In this document: positions 46,264 through 56,201 of the stretch, one piece after another
Layout: the number at the start of each line of letters is the position of its first letter
Position numbering within the stretch: position 1 is the first letter of the stretch
Source: Planctomycetaceae bacterium
Lineage (GTDB): Bacteria; Planctomycetota; Planctomycetia; Planctomycetales; Planctomycetaceae
Assembly (NCBI GenBank): GCA_018699955.1
Contig: JABISG010000075.1
Span: 1 to 64,000 of the forward strand
DNA: 64,000 nucleotides
Direction: 5' to 3'
Notes under the pieces: generated by a model
What the model was told of the DNA's origin: nothing
The model's database searches: none
What the model saw: the letters and a program-made list of their open reading frames with translations, nothing else
Translations under genes and position numbers: made by a program

Positions 46264-48438
46264 ATGAGTTCCGTTGCTTTGAAAAGTCCGACGGATCGTG
46301 TGGATCGGCTCGGCGTCATCGCGCAGGGCGTCTTCGGCGCGTTATGCGCGGCGGGCAGTTTGCAAGTTATTCTGAACGACTACGCACTGGCCGGCACGCT
46401 GATGAGCCGGGAGCTGTGGATGTGGGTCACCGGACTGCTGGGTGGGAAAGTTTCGCCAACGGTCGATGTCCCGCTGGACGTTTTGTTTTTCGCGTTTTTG
46501 GGCGTTGCCATTGCGTGCTGGCTGGGCGGAGCTGCCGCATTGACTGCAAAGACGAAGGCTCCGTTCAGCAACATCCTGTGGGTTTGGGGGCGCGATGGAT
46601 TCCGGTGGTGGCTGATTTTCGGCGTTTGGTTGCTGTTGTGGACTGTCGCATCAATCGCCGAATGGGAAACCGCTGTGAGTCTATTGGCCGCGACTCCGCA
46701 GTTGTGGTTGGCGGTGACGATGGCCGGATTTGTGGCAACACTTTTTGCGATGTCGATTTCTCTAAGCGCCGTGGCAGTGCGATCGGTGGGCGAAACGAAT
46801 TGGTACGTGCCAAAAAGTGTCGGGCTGGGCATTGTGATATACGTCATTGTCTTCACAACAATGAATTGGCAACTGCATCGAGGTCTGTTGTTGCCGCACG
46901 GTGATTCGGCGATGTACGAAGAGCATTTGTGGAATCTGGAGTATGGCAAAGGGTTTCGCAGCTTTCTCGATCCCGGTCTGTTTCTCGGCGAGCACATTCA
47001 GGTGATTCATGTGGCGTTGTTGCCGTTGCACGTTGTTTGGCCTTCGCAGATGCTGCTGGAACTTTGCGAGTCGTTGGCGTTGGCCTCGGGGGCGATTGCC
47101 GTTTTCTGGATCGCCCGGCGACATACACGGAGCGACAAAGCGGGCGCGCTGCTGGCGTTTGCCTATCTGCTTTATTTTCCGATGCAGTTTCTGGATATCG
47201 CGATTGATTTGAAAACGTTTCGGCCGATTGCATTCGGCGTGCCGCTGTTGTTGTTCGCGCTCGATCAGATGGAACGTCGCCGATTTGTGAGTATGTCGGT
47301 GTTATTGCTGTGCGTGTTGAGTGCGAAAGAAGATTTCGCCATTGTGATTGCGCCGCTGGGGTTGTGGTTGCTGTGCCGGGGTGCGGGAGTCGATCGCAGC
47401 TTGAATCAGCCGGCTTACGCCGACCGCTCGCCTGAACGCCCTGCGCGGATGGTCGGTGGTGCGATGGCGGTCTTGAGTGTGTGTTATTTATTGCTGGTGT
47501 TGTTGGTGTTGATCCCGGCGTTTCGTGAGGGGCGCGATCCACATTACACGGGATACTTTGGTTGGTTGCATGAAGCGGCGGTCGAGGAGGGCATCTCCGA
47601 TAATGGCATGGAACCCGCCGGTCCGCTGGGAATCGCGCAAGTGCTGTTCGCGCAGCCAACGATCTGGCTGGGAAGATTGTTCAGCATGCAGTCGCTGTTC
47701 TATGCATTGGCGCTGTTGGTGCCGATTGGGTTCTTGGCGTTGTTCTCTCCCGGGCGATTGGCGGTTGCGCTGCCTTTATTTGGCGTGCTTTGTCTGATGG
47801 AAGTCTCCGGTGGCGGCTCGACCGATGCCGGCTTTCCACTGGTTCCTTTTCACCACTTCCATGCACCACTCATACCAATCGTCATCTGGGCATCGGCGGC
47901 AGGACTGTCGCACGCTGCTGGTTTCTGGCGTAGACTCTGGGGACGATTGCGTCGTACAAAGGAGTCGATCATCGCCGTTGATCCGACGCTCTGGACGCGA
48001 CATTTTGTGTGGACGTCGGCGCTTGCGGGCGGATTGTTTTTTAGTCTGGGGCCGTTGGGTGTTCCGTTCTGGGATGCCGGTTCGACGTGGACTTGGCGTA
48101 GTCTGTATGTCCCGGGAGAACGGGCCGAGGAGTTTCCCGCCGTGTTTGCAATGATTCCGGCCAGCGCGCGTGTGGCATCGACCGATTTGATTCATCCGCG
48201 ATTCACTCACCACGAGCGGTCGTACGACTACAGCGCGTATCCACGGGCCGTCAACGACAACAAACCGGGCGCGCCGCCCGATACCGACTACATTGTGATC
48301 GACAAGCAAGCGCGTTACAGCAACATTTCACAACCGGAACAGATCCGCGAATTCCGCGAACATCCTTACGATTGGAAATTGCTGTTGAACAACGACTTCT
48401 TCATCGTCCTCCAGCGCAAGAATGAGCCGTCCAAATGA
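46264..48438 (+). CDS. DUF2079 polytopic membrane protein
   Basis: This 724-residue membrane protein has about twelve hydrophobic helices. WQLHRGLLLPHGDSAMYEEH and LWNLEYGKGFRSFLDPGLFLGEHI match the conserved DUF2079 region, and VLSAKEDFAIVIAPLG another. An insertion reading QPAYADRSPERPARMV between helices resembles repeat-derived sequence. The next gene overlaps its stop by 4 nt. The function is unknown; glycosyltransferase-like folds have been suggested for the family. Confidence 0.8.
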   Translation: MSSVALKSPTDRVDRLGVIAQGVFGALCAAGSLQVILNDYALAGTLMSRELWMWVTGLLGGKVSPTVDVPLDVLFFAFLGVAIACWLGGAAALTAKTKAPFSNILWVWGRDGFRWWLIFGVWLLLWTVASIAEWETAVSLLAATPQLWLAVTMAGFVATLFAMSISLSAVAVRSVGETNWYVPKSVGLGIVIYVIVFTTMNWQLHRGLLLPHGDSAMYEEHLWNLEYGKGFRSFLDPGLFLGEHIQVIHVALLPLHVVWPSQMLLELCESLALASGAIAVFWIARRHTRSDKAGALLAFAYLLYFPMQFLDIAIDLKTFRPIAFGVPLLLFALDQMERRRFVSMSVLLLCVLSAKEDFAIVIAPLGLWLLCRGAGVDRSLNQPAYADRSPERPARMVGGAMAVLSVCYLLLVLLVLIPAFREGRDPHYTGYFGWLHEAAVEEGISDNGMEPAGPLGIAQVLFAQPTIWLGRLFSMQSLFYALALLVPIGFLALFSPGRLAVALPLFGVLCLMEVSGGGSTDAGFPLVPFHHFHAPLIPIVIWASAAGLSHAAGFWRRLWGRLRRTKESIIAVDPTLWTRHFVWTSALAGGLFFSLGPLGVPFWDAGSTWTWRSLYVPGERAEEFPAVFAMIPASARVASTDLIHPRFTHHERSYDYSAYPRAVNDNKPGAPPDTDYIVIDKQARYSNISQPEQIREFREHPYDWKLLLNNDFFIVLQRKNEPSK

Positions 48439-50585
48439 GCATCGTCAGAATTCCGAGCGACGATCGCAGCTCGGATTTGGGAAGCGTGACCTGCAGCTTA
48501 ATCGGCTCCGTCGAGGCGGGGAGTTATCAGTCGTGCGCGTTGACCTACACGGCCGGATTCTCTGGCATCGACGATACCGGGTCGCTGAAATTCGTAATGC
48601 GGTACGCGACCGATGCCGGCGTGCCACAGTTTCACGCATCTGGAGCGCCCAATTACACGACGGCGGTTGCTTCAAACGGCGCACATTTACAGGTGCGCTA
48701 CGATGTCAAAGACAATCAGCGGCCGTGGGGAAAAACGATTCACGTCAAGGTGCTGCAGGGCTACCTTCGCGCAGGCGACACGATCACGCTGACTCTGGGC
48801 GACCGTGTCGAAGGATCGCCGGGCTGGCGGATGCAGACGTTCCTCGAAGAGACACTTGAGATCCGCGTGCTGCTCGATCGGTACGCGACCTACGTTTACG
48901 AACGGCTGCCCGAATCGCCCACGTTTCGCATCGTAGCGGGTCAGCCGACGCGACTGGTTGCCGTCGCACCGACGCTGAGCGAACCGGGCAGCGACATTGT
49001 GGTTCGCACGCGTCTGGAAGACGTATGGGGGAATCCAGCGGCTGAACCGAAAACGCTGATCCATTCCGGCTTTGGCGATCCCGGTGCCTACACAATTTCG
49101 GTCACCGACGAACAAACGGAGCTGCAGACGGAAACCAATCCAATTCTCGTTGGCGTGAATGACGGCTATGGCCGTTACTGGGCCGACCTGCATGGGCAGA
49201 GCGAAGAGACCATCGGCACGAACAGCATCGACGACTACTTCCGTTTCGGCCGCGACAACGCGTTCCTTGATGCCTGTGCGCATCAGGGGAACGATTTCCA
49301 AATCACCGACGCCTTCTGGGATAAGATTCAGCAGACGACCGGCGAATTCAATCAGCCGGGAAAATTCGTGACGTTTCCCGGTTGGGAGTGGAGCGGCAAT
49401 ACGGGATTGGGGGGCGATCGCAATGTTCTGTTTCGCGAAGAAGGCGGGATCATCAGCCGTAGTAGCCGCGCGCTGGTTGCGGCTGACGAGGCGGCCAACC
49501 CCTGCAGCGAAACGGTGGAGGAACTGTTTGATCGGCTGGAGAATTGCGGTCGCGAGGTAATGATGTTCGCGCACGTTGGCGGTCGCTTCGCCGACCTGGA
49601 GCGTCACCGCGAGGGTCTGGAAACGGCCGTTGAAGTGCATTCGGCCTGGGGGACATTCGAGTGGATGCTCGAAGATGCGTTTCGTCGTGGATACCGGATG
49701 GCGATTGTCGCGAATTCCGACGGACACAAAGGACGCCCCGGTGCCAGTCATCCCGGAGCGAGTACGTTTGGCAGTTACGGCGGACTGACCTGTATTCTGG
49801 CGGAGAAGCTTGATCGAGAAAGTGTGTGGCAGGCGTACCGTTCGCGGCGAGTGTACGCCACAACCGGGGCGCGAATTCATCTCGACGTTACGGCTCAGCA
49901 GCCACAAAATGGCAGCGCGGCAGAGTTTGATATTCCAATGGGTGCGGTGATCGAAGTCGCAGACGATGCAGTCCCCGTGTTACGGGTTCAGGTGGAGGGA
50001 ACGGCGGCCATCGAGCGCGTCGAAATTCGCAACGCGATGACGGTCCTGAAAACGGTGCGCCCTTATACTACGGCTGATTTGGCCAACCGCTTGAAAATCC
50101 AATGGCAGGGGGCAACGGTTCGCGGACGAGGACGCCAGGTGGTGTGGGACGGCGGACTGCGGATTGTTGGCAACAGCATCGCAAACTTTCAACCGATTAA
50201 CTTTCTCAACCACGAAAAACAGTGCAATCAATTAACGTCCAGCCGCATCGGTTGGCAGAGTTTGACGACGGGTGGATTGGCGGGGGTGATTCTTGAACTG
50301 GAACATGCCGAGGCGGGCCAACTGATTGTCGAAACAAAGCAGACAAACTTTACGGCGACGATTGCCGGACTTGGCATTCGCGGCCGTTCGTTCGATCTGG
50401 GTGGGGTGGGCAAACAGATTTCGGCGTTTCGGCTGCCACCGGCTGGCGGAACCCGCTCGGTGGCGTTCGACTACGAACCAACTGAATCCGACCTGCAGAT
50501 TGGTGACAATCCGCTGTACGTGCACGTTGTGCAGGAAGACGGACACCGGGCCTGGTCGAGTCCGATCTATGTCGTCAGAAAATAA
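48435..50585 (+). CDS. DUF3604 (PHP-like) protein
   Basis: The ATG overlaps the preceding stop (ATGA). The 716-residue protein has an N-terminal beta domain and a central DUF3604 region with YWADLHGQSEETIGTNS, DACAHQGNDFQ, TFPGWEWSG, MMFAHVGGR and AIVANSDGHKGRPGASHPG, a metal-binding PHP-like set of His/Asp residues. There is no signal peptide. It is translationally coupled with the DUF2079 gene. Confidence 0.8.
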   Translation: MSIVRIPSDDRSSDLGSVTCSLIGSVEAGSYQSCALTYTAGFSGIDDTGSLKFVMRYATDAGVPQFHASGAPNYTTAVASNGAHLQVRYDVKDNQRPWGKTIHVKVLQGYLRAGDTITLTLGDRVEGSPGWRMQTFLEETLEIRVLLDRYATYVYERLPESPTFRIVAGQPTRLVAVAPTLSEPGSDIVVRTRLEDVWGNPAAEPKTLIHSGFGDPGAYTISVTDEQTELQTETNPILVGVNDGYGRYWADLHGQSEETIGTNSIDDYFRFGRDNAFLDACAHQGNDFQITDAFWDKIQQTTGEFNQPGKFVTFPGWEWSGNTGLGGDRNVLFREEGGIISRSSRALVAADEAANPCSETVEELFDRLENCGREVMMFAHVGGRFADLERHREGLETAVEVHSAWGTFEWMLEDAFRRGYRMAIVANSDGHKGRPGASHPGASTFGSYGGLTCILAEKLDRESVWQAYRSRRVYATTGARIHLDVTAQQPQNGSAAEFDIPMGAVIEVADDAVPVLRVQVEGTAAIERVEIRNAMTVLKTVRPYTTADLANRLKIQWQGATVRGRGRQVVWDGGLRIVGNSIANFQPINFLNHEKQCNQLTSSRIGWQSLTTGGLAGVILELEHAEAGQLIVETKQTNFTATIAGLGIRGRSFDLGGVGKQISAFRLPPAGGTRSVAFDYEPTESDLQIGDNPLYVHVVQEDGHRAWSSPIYVVRK

Positions 50586-50615
50586 CGAGACAACCGCAGA
50601 TCGGATTCTCGCTGA

Positions 50616-51698
50616 ATGCTCTTTTTTCTTCCCACAAATTACATCGTCGGCATGCTGTGCTGGCTGTTAGTTGTCGGTGTTGTGCTGCGCGTGCTGTTAT
50701 CGCAAAGACGGAGACATCGCGGCGTTGCGAGCCGTCTGCGGTGGGTCAAATTGGCCCTGTCGTTGTGGATGTTGCTGATGATGTTAACCGGCTGTGAATT
50801 GTATTTTGCGTTGTTCGTCGATGAGAGCGACGCCTTCAACATGACCAACGTTTCCAAACGATGGTTCGATCGACACATCGAGGCGCAGCGAAATTCGTTT
50901 GGTGCGCGCGACGCGGCTGAATTCCACCGCAGCCGACCAGAAGGTCGGCGCCGAATTTGTTTTGTCGGCGACAGTTTTACCATTGGTCACGGCGTGCCGA
51001 GACTCGAAGACCGATTCACCGATCAAGTCGGTGCAGCGCTCGAGCGAAGCCAACCGGGAAAGTTTCAGGTGGCGAATCTGGCCGATCCGGGACTGGAAAT
51101 CTCACAGATCGAAGCCAGGGTGCATGGCGTGTTGCGGTCCGACTACGAAGTGGACATGGTGATCTATGTCATTTGTTTGAACGATATCGAGGCGTACGAC
51201 TCACGGACAGATGCCGCAATCAAAAGTCTTCAGGTCGCCCAACCGAGTTTCTTTCTGTTTACCGAGACATACTTTTTCAACTGGTTATATTTCCGTTACG
51301 TGCAACTGTCACAACCCGGGACGCGCGACTACTTTCCGCATCTGGCCAACTCGTACGAGTCGGAAGCATGGGACGGGTTTGCAAGAAAACTGGAACAGAT
51401 CCACTCACGATGCAGCGAGCATCAGGTGGAATTGCGAGTTGTCATTTTCCCGTTTCTGACCGAACTGGGAAACGATTACCCGTTCGCGAAGGCGCATCGC
51501 AAGATTATGAGTTTCTGTGAGACAAAGGGCGTGAAATCATTGGACCTCGAACCTGCCTTTCGTCGCCACGCTGGAGAAAGCCTGACGGTCAACCGGTTCG
51601 ATTCCCACCCAAACGAGAGGGCACAACGAATTGCTGCCGACGCAATTCGCGACGGGCTGCTTTCGGATTTGATGCAAGGCAACACAGCATCCAAATAA
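50616..51698 (+). CDS. Membrane-anchored SGNH hydrolase-like protein
   Basis: The 360-residue protein has two N-terminal hydrophobic helices. ICFVGDSFTIGHGVP holds the SGNH block I GDSF and VNRFDSHPNERAQRIA the C-terminal DxxH block. It may be an acyl-transferase or esterase for envelope polysaccharide (AlgX/AlgJ-like). It lies 30 nt after the DUF3604 gene and completes a three-gene plus-strand operon. Confidence 0.78.
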   Translation: MLFFLPTNYIVGMLCWLLVVGVVLRVLLSQRRRHRGVASRLRWVKLALSLWMLLMMLTGCELYFALFVDESDAFNMTNVSKRWFDRHIEAQRNSFGARDAAEFHRSRPEGRRRICFVGDSFTIGHGVPRLEDRFTDQVGAALERSQPGKFQVANLADPGLEISQIEARVHGVLRSDYEVDMVIYVICLNDIEAYDSRTDAAIKSLQVAQPSFFLFTETYFFNWLYFRYVQLSQPGTRDYFPHLANSYESEAWDGFARKLEQIHSRCSEHQVELRVVIFPFLTELGNDYPFAKAHRKIMSFCETKGVKSLDLEPAFRRHAGESLTVNRFDSHPNERAQRIAADAIRDGLLSDLMQGNTASK

Positions 51699-51847
51699 GA
51701 TTCGATTAGAATGAGGAAACCAGGAAGGTAGGAGAAAAGGCGTTATCGAATTCCTGCCCTCCTGCATTCCTTATCAAAACTGTTTTGTTGTGGGCGTCGG
51801 CATGCCAGTGCGAGGTCTGCGATACTACTGAATACAATCGGACGGTT

Positions 51848-53287
51848 ATGACGGGTTTCTGGGAAATCGTGATACCGGCTCTATTCGTCGGATATCTGCT
51901 GACGCTGCCGTTGATTCGGTGGGTGTTGCTCTCGAAGCGACGTAGTCCGGTGTCGGCCGTTGCGTGGATCATGGCAATCTTGCTGCTGCCGTATTTCGGC
52001 GGGCTGCTGTTTGTGGTGTTTGGCATCAACCGCGTCGATCGACGACGGGCAGGCAAATTGACTTCGCTCCGCGCTGCGGGCCGCTTCCTGCCGGAGCTAT
52101 CGCAGTATCAACTCATTCCCGATGAGGTTCCGCAGGCCGAACAGGAACAGTTTCTGCGACTGACGAACGCATTCTGCCGCACGTTTCCAACCTTCGGGAA
52201 CAAGGTTGATTTGCTGACCGACACGAATCGCACGTTGGGATTGATCAAACAGGCCATTCTCTCAGCAGAACATACGCTGCACCTGGAGTATTACATCTGG
52301 CGACCGGATAAAACCGGGACGAACTTGCGCGACATGCTGATCGAAAAAGCACGGCAAGGCGTGAAGGTGCGATTTCTGTACGACGTCATCGGTTCCAACC
52401 TGCTGACGCGACGGTTCTTGAAGCCGATGCAGGATGCGGGCATTCACGTTGCCTCGTTCTTACCGGGGCGAACGTGGAGGGAACGATGGTCGGTCAATCT
52501 GCGCAGCCATCGAAAAATTGTCGTCGTCGATGGTCAGGTTGGATTCACCGGCGGCATGAACATTGGTGATGAATATCTGGGGAAGAACCCGCATCTGGGA
52601 TATTGGCGCGACACGCACTTGCGGCTGTGTGGGCCGGCGGTTCTGCAACTTCAGCAGGTTTTTGCAGAGGACTGGTTTTATGCCACTCAGGAAGAACTAA
52701 CGCAGCCCGATGTCTTCCCCAAGCCGGACGAGTGTGGAGCGGTGTCGGCCCAGGTGGTTGTCGGCGAGCCGGTGGCCGATTTGCGGGCGATGCACAGCAT
52801 CCTGTTTGCGGCCATCAACGCCGCCCGCGATCGAATCACTCTGGCCACGTCGTACTTCGTGCCGACGGAACCTTTACTAACGGCACTGGAGACGGCGGCC
52901 CGACGTGGTGTGCGGGTGCGGTTGTTATTGGCGGGGCGATCGGCCTACGTCTGGACGTTGCTGGCGGGTCGTTCCTATTACGAATCGCTGTTGCGCGCCG
53001 GCGTCGAGATCTATGAATACGAACACGGCTTGCTGCACTCAAAGACGCTGACCATCGATGGTCATTGGTCGTTGGTGGGGACTCCAAATTTCGACGCCCG
53101 CAGTTTGTTGCTGAACTTCGAGGTGGCCGTGGTGACGTACGACCGCAAGATCGCTTCGCAGTTGGAAGAGCACTTCGAGAAGGACCGGGAACGATCAAAG
53201 CCAATCGAGTTGGAACGGTGGATCGCTCGTCCGACGCGTCACATTCTGGCCGAGAGCATCTGCCGATTATTCGCGCCCGTGTTGTGA
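51848..53287 (+). CDS. cls: Cardiolipin synthase
   Basis: The 479-residue enzyme has two N-terminal membrane helices (VIPALFVGYLLTLPLIRWVL, AVAWIMAILLLPYFGGLLFVVFG) and two phospholipase D HKD motifs, RSHRKIVVVDGQVGFTGG and LLHSKTLTIDGHWSLVGTPN. It makes cardiolipin from phosphatidylglycerol. The ATG at 51848 fits the family start; an upstream in-frame start at 51785 does not. Confidence 0.93.
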   Translation: MTGFWEIVIPALFVGYLLTLPLIRWVLLSKRRSPVSAVAWIMAILLLPYFGGLLFVVFGINRVDRRRAGKLTSLRAAGRFLPELSQYQLIPDEVPQAEQEQFLRLTNAFCRTFPTFGNKVDLLTDTNRTLGLIKQAILSAEHTLHLEYYIWRPDKTGTNLRDMLIEKARQGVKVRFLYDVIGSNLLTRRFLKPMQDAGIHVASFLPGRTWRERWSVNLRSHRKIVVVDGQVGFTGGMNIGDEYLGKNPHLGYWRDTHLRLCGPAVLQLQQVFAEDWFYATQEELTQPDVFPKPDECGAVSAQVVVGEPVADLRAMHSILFAAINAARDRITLATSYFVPTEPLLTALETAARRGVRVRLLLAGRSAYVWTLLAGRSYYESLLRAGVEIYEYEHGLLHSKTLTIDGHWSLVGTPNFDARSLLLNFEVAVVTYDRKIASQLEEHFEKDRERSKPIELERWIARPTRHILAESICRLFAPVL

Positions 53288-53317
53288 TGCGACCGTTCGA
53301 GATGCATTGCAATCTGC

Positions 53318-53350
53318 AAAGCCCACGGGCAGCGCCCCGTGGGATCAACC
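53318..53350. repeat. AAAGCCCACGGG palindromic repeat, copy A
   Basis: AAAGCCCACGGGCAGCGCCC then CGTGGGATCAACC lies 31 nt after the cls stop. The 5' GCCCACGGG and 3' CCCGTGGG arms pair. The same 33-nt unit recurs at 56169, 59001 and 62081. Confidence 0.85.
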
Positions 53351-53370
53351 AACAGATTCGCAACAAAAAA

Positions 53371-53402
53371 ACGGGGGCGATTCCATCGAATCGCCCCCGT
53401 CG
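53371..53402. terminator. Bidirectional hairpin between cls and the Cys-rich gene
   Basis: ACGGGGGCGATTC-CATC-GAATCGCCCCCGT is a perfect 13-bp stem. It is preceded by an A run, so on the minus strand it is followed by T residues and probably ends the cysteine-rich gene. Confidence 0.8.
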
Positions 53403-53477
53403 GACTTCGCATCGTTCGAGAATTATCGGCGTCCCCGTTGGATTTCGGGGCTGGCCGTTCTCGCTACAGGTCGCTAA

Positions 53478-54833
53478 TCAGTTGCAGCAACCCTTCTTGG
53501 GGCAGCAACTCTTCTGCGGGCAGCAACTCTTGACGGGTACTTTACGGCAGACCGTGCGCGGGACGCATTTGGTCACCTTGTACTCGACCTGACGCGGCAC
53601 GCATCTCTTGACCGTGCGGTACTTCGTTTCACAAACTTGCTTGCAGACGCAGTACGGAACTTTCCGCGTGCAGGTTTGCTGAACTTTCTCGCAGACCCGG
53701 TAGGGGACTTTTTTGGTGTGACATTCTTCCACCCAGCTGCAGGTGGTGTAGGGAATCTTCTTGGTGAAGCATTCTTCTACATAGCTGCAGGTGGTGTAAG
53801 GAACCTTCTTCGTCTTGCATTCGCGGACGTAGGTGCACGTGGTGTAAGGCACGCGGCGGGTCTTCTGTTCGCGAATGGTGCGGCAGCAGGTGTAAGGTAC
53901 CCGTTTGTTCGTCGTGCAGGCAACCTGCTCGCAAACCGTGTACGGAACCTTGCAGTGCTTCACTTCGGTAACGTACCGCGTGCAGCATACCTGCTTCTTA
54001 ATCGTCTTCGGAACCCAGACCTTTTTGCAGCAGGTCGTGCTGGGGCACTGTACCTTAACCGTTTTGCACTTACCGGGCGTGTAGACCTGGCAACCGGTAC
54101 AAGGATCGCAGGCCCATGTCCCCGGCTCGCATTCGCATCGTTCGACGATTTCACCGGGAATCTCCTCGGTGACCGTCTTCCACTCGCCGCAGCAAACTTC
54201 AACTTCTTTGCATTCGGTGACCGGTTTGCAGGTCGTGTAGCACTTGTCGCGATAGCACGTCTTCTTGACCGTCTTGTAGGTCGTGCAGCAGACGTCGCGG
54301 TAGTGGGTTTCCTGCACGTTGCGGCAAACGGTGTAACACTCGTCGCGGTAGCAGGTCTTGTAAACCGGCTTGCACGTGGTGTAGCAAACGTCGCGGTAGC
54401 AGGTTTTGTAAACCGGACGACGCTTCTTGCAGCAGATTTCGCGGTAGCAGGTTTTGTAAACCGGCCGCCGTGTCTTGCAGCAAACGTCGCGGTAGCACGT
54501 CTTGTAGACATTCTTGCAGACGGTGTAACACTCGTCGCGGTAGTGTGTCTCGTAGACGTTCTTCGTGCATGTGTATGGCACCTTCTCGCAAACGGTGTCA
54601 TAAACCGTTTTCGTGCACGTGTATTCTTTTTGTTCGTAAATCGTTTCCTGAACCATCTTGTAGCAGGTGCTGCAGGATGATTTGGCTTCACAGTAATCGC
54701 CCGAGGCGACGCAGGCTTTTTCGGGACAACAGCTATAACTCGCTGCGCCGCAATAGCCGGCATTCGCGCTCGTACCGCCGCTGGAAACCATCAACACGAT
54801 GGCCAGGGCGAAAGTACTCGCTGCATATTTCAT
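53478..54833 (-). CDS. Cysteine-rich YTV-type repeat protein (planctomycete wall protein-like)
   Basis: From ATG 54833 (AGGA ribosome binding site) the 451-residue protein has a signal peptide (STFALAIVLMVSSGGTSA). It is then built almost entirely from short Cys-containing repeats: CYRDxCxxxxxPVYKT in the first half, KVPYTTCxYVxEC in the second, and a CC-rich tail (SCCPQKSCCPKKGCC). This matches the YTV/Cys-rich proteins reported from planctomycete cell walls. Many cysteines could form a disulphide-linked layer. Confidence 0.82.
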   Translation of the reverse strand: MKYAASTFALAIVLMVSSGGTSANAGYCGAASYSCCPEKACVASGDYCEAKSSCSTCYKMVQETIYEQKEYTCTKTVYDTVCEKVPYTCTKNVYETHYRDECYTVCKNVYKTCYRDVCCKTRRPVYKTCYREICCKKRRPVYKTCYRDVCYTTCKPVYKTCYRDECYTVCRNVQETHYRDVCCTTYKTVKKTCYRDKCYTTCKPVTECKEVEVCCGEWKTVTEEIPGEIVERCECEPGTWACDPCTGCQVYTPGKCKTVKVQCPSTTCCKKVWVPKTIKKQVCCTRYVTEVKHCKVPYTVCEQVACTTNKRVPYTCCRTIREQKTRRVPYTTCTYVRECKTKKVPYTTCSYVEECFTKKIPYTTCSWVEECHTKKVPYRVCEKVQQTCTRKVPYCVCKQVCETKYRTVKRCVPRQVEYKVTKCVPRTVCRKVPVKSCCPQKSCCPKKGCCN

Positions 54834-55209
54834 GGGTTTGATTCCTACAAGTTGCAACCGTGAGTTTCCGTACGAAGTCCAGTAGCCTTACCTCCATAAG
54901 GCAAACTCGCTTTATCTTTCCTCGTCTACTCAGGCTGCTTGTTTTCAGTATTCTTTGTACGTTTCCTATATTCTGTAGGTGGTTTTTCCATTACGTACTA
55001 CTCAGGCCGAACAATCGTTAAGATCGAAATGCTGGCACTTGGCAATGAGGCTGCGAACTGAGTGGAAATCCGCTGCCGGAAAATCACCGGCCGTACCGGA
55101 ACCTCTGTTGTTTTCCGGGGTTCAGTAATTGTGGGAAGTGATATTTGGGCGTATCATGCGGTTTGCCGTGTGTCGAATACGATTTGCTGTCTTTGCAGCC
55201 GGGAGTGAG
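54834..55209. other. Divergent promoter region
   Basis: A 376-nt AT-richer spacer between the Cys-rich wall protein (minus) and the EF-hand gene (plus). It must hold both promoters; no clear -35/-10 pair was identified. No gene seen. Confidence 0.4.
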
Positions 55210-56130
55210 ATGATGAGAAGACTTGTGGGAACCAGTGTTGTGGCCTTGGCCGTTTTGAGCGGGCTGTCCTCCTATTCTGTTGCACAAGATGGCAAGCAGG
55301 CCGAACGGGCCAAGGTGTTCACCCAGCTCGACAAGAACAACGACGGCAGCATTACGGCCGACGAAATCGGCGAGGCCCAGCAAAAAGCGTTCAAGCGGCT
55401 GTTACGCGTCGGCGACAAAGACAAGAACGGCACGCTGACCCGCGCCGAATTTGATGAAGCGCTTAAGCCGGCCCCGCCGGTTGCCGGAAATCAGCAGGGG
55501 CCGGCGGGACGCAATGGCCGTCGCCAGCAATTCGATCCCCGCGAAGTTTTCAAGCGACTCGACCGCAACAATGACGGCAAACTGACGTTAAGCGAGATCC
55601 CCGAACAGGTCCGTCCACGCTTCAAGCCGATGTTCGATCGCCTGAAAAAAGAAGAGATCACGGTCGAGGACATGATCCGCCTCAGGCGCGGCCAGGATGC
55701 CACCAACCAACGGCGATTCGCCGAACAAAACTTCAAGCGACTCGATCGCAACGGCGACGGCAAACTGGCGAAGAGCGAACTTCCCGAGGAGGTCCAACGT
55801 CGTTTCCGCTTTGTCTTCCAGCGTTTGAAGAAAGATGAGATCACGTTAGCCGAATACATGGCGGCCATCCGCCGCGCATCGGACCCGAGGGCGATCTTCA
55901 CCCGCTTCGATGCCAACAAAGACGGCAAACTGACACTGAGTGAACTGCCCCAGCAAATGCGACCGCGATTCAAACCGATCTACGAACGGCTCGGCAAGGA
56001 ATCTCTCTCGCAGCAGGAATTCGCCCGCGCCTTCGGCCGACGACCGGGACAACCACAAACGGATCGCAAACGCCCCACCGACCGCAAACGCCCGACCAAC
56101 GACAAGCCAAAGAAAAAGCCCGACGCGTAA
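55210..56130 (+). CDS. Exported EF-hand calcium-binding protein
   Basis: ATG 55210 (or 55213) lies just after GGGAG and starts a signal peptide (VGTSVVALAVLSGLSSYSVA). The 306-residue protein carries five EF-hand loops: DKNNDGSITADE, DKDKNGTLTRAE, DRNNDGKLTLSE, DRNGDGKLAKSE and DANKDGKLTLSE, in repeated units of about 45 residues. The C-terminus is Arg/Pro/Lys-rich. Confidence 0.87.
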   Translation: MMRRLVGTSVVALAVLSGLSSYSVAQDGKQAERAKVFTQLDKNNDGSITADEIGEAQQKAFKRLLRVGDKDKNGTLTRAEFDEALKPAPPVAGNQQGPAGRNGRRQQFDPREVFKRLDRNNDGKLTLSEIPEQVRPRFKPMFDRLKKEEITVEDMIRLRRGQDATNQRRFAEQNFKRLDRNGDGKLAKSELPEEVQRRFRFVFQRLKKDEITLAEYMAAIRRASDPRAIFTRFDANKDGKLTLSELPQQMRPRFKPIYERLGKESLSQQEFARAFGRRPGQPQTDRKRPTDRKRPTNDKPKKKPDA

Positions 56131-56168
56131 TTGCATTGTCGTTCACGCAACTCGAAATCCAACACCTC

Positions 56169-56201
56169 AAAGCCCACGGGCTGCGGCCCGTGGGATCAAT
56201 C
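56169..56201. repeat. AAAGCCCACGGG palindromic repeat, copy B
   Basis: AAAGCCCACGGGCTGCGGCC then CGTGGGATCAATC. It overlaps the 3' end of the methyltransferase gene, whose stop codon (56196-56198, minus strand) lies inside it. Confidence 0.85.

Noticed and set aside
53637-54680. 347-codon plus-strand ORF of repetitive sequence
   Set aside because: Antisense to the cysteine-rich repeat protein; its repeats simply mirror the real gene.
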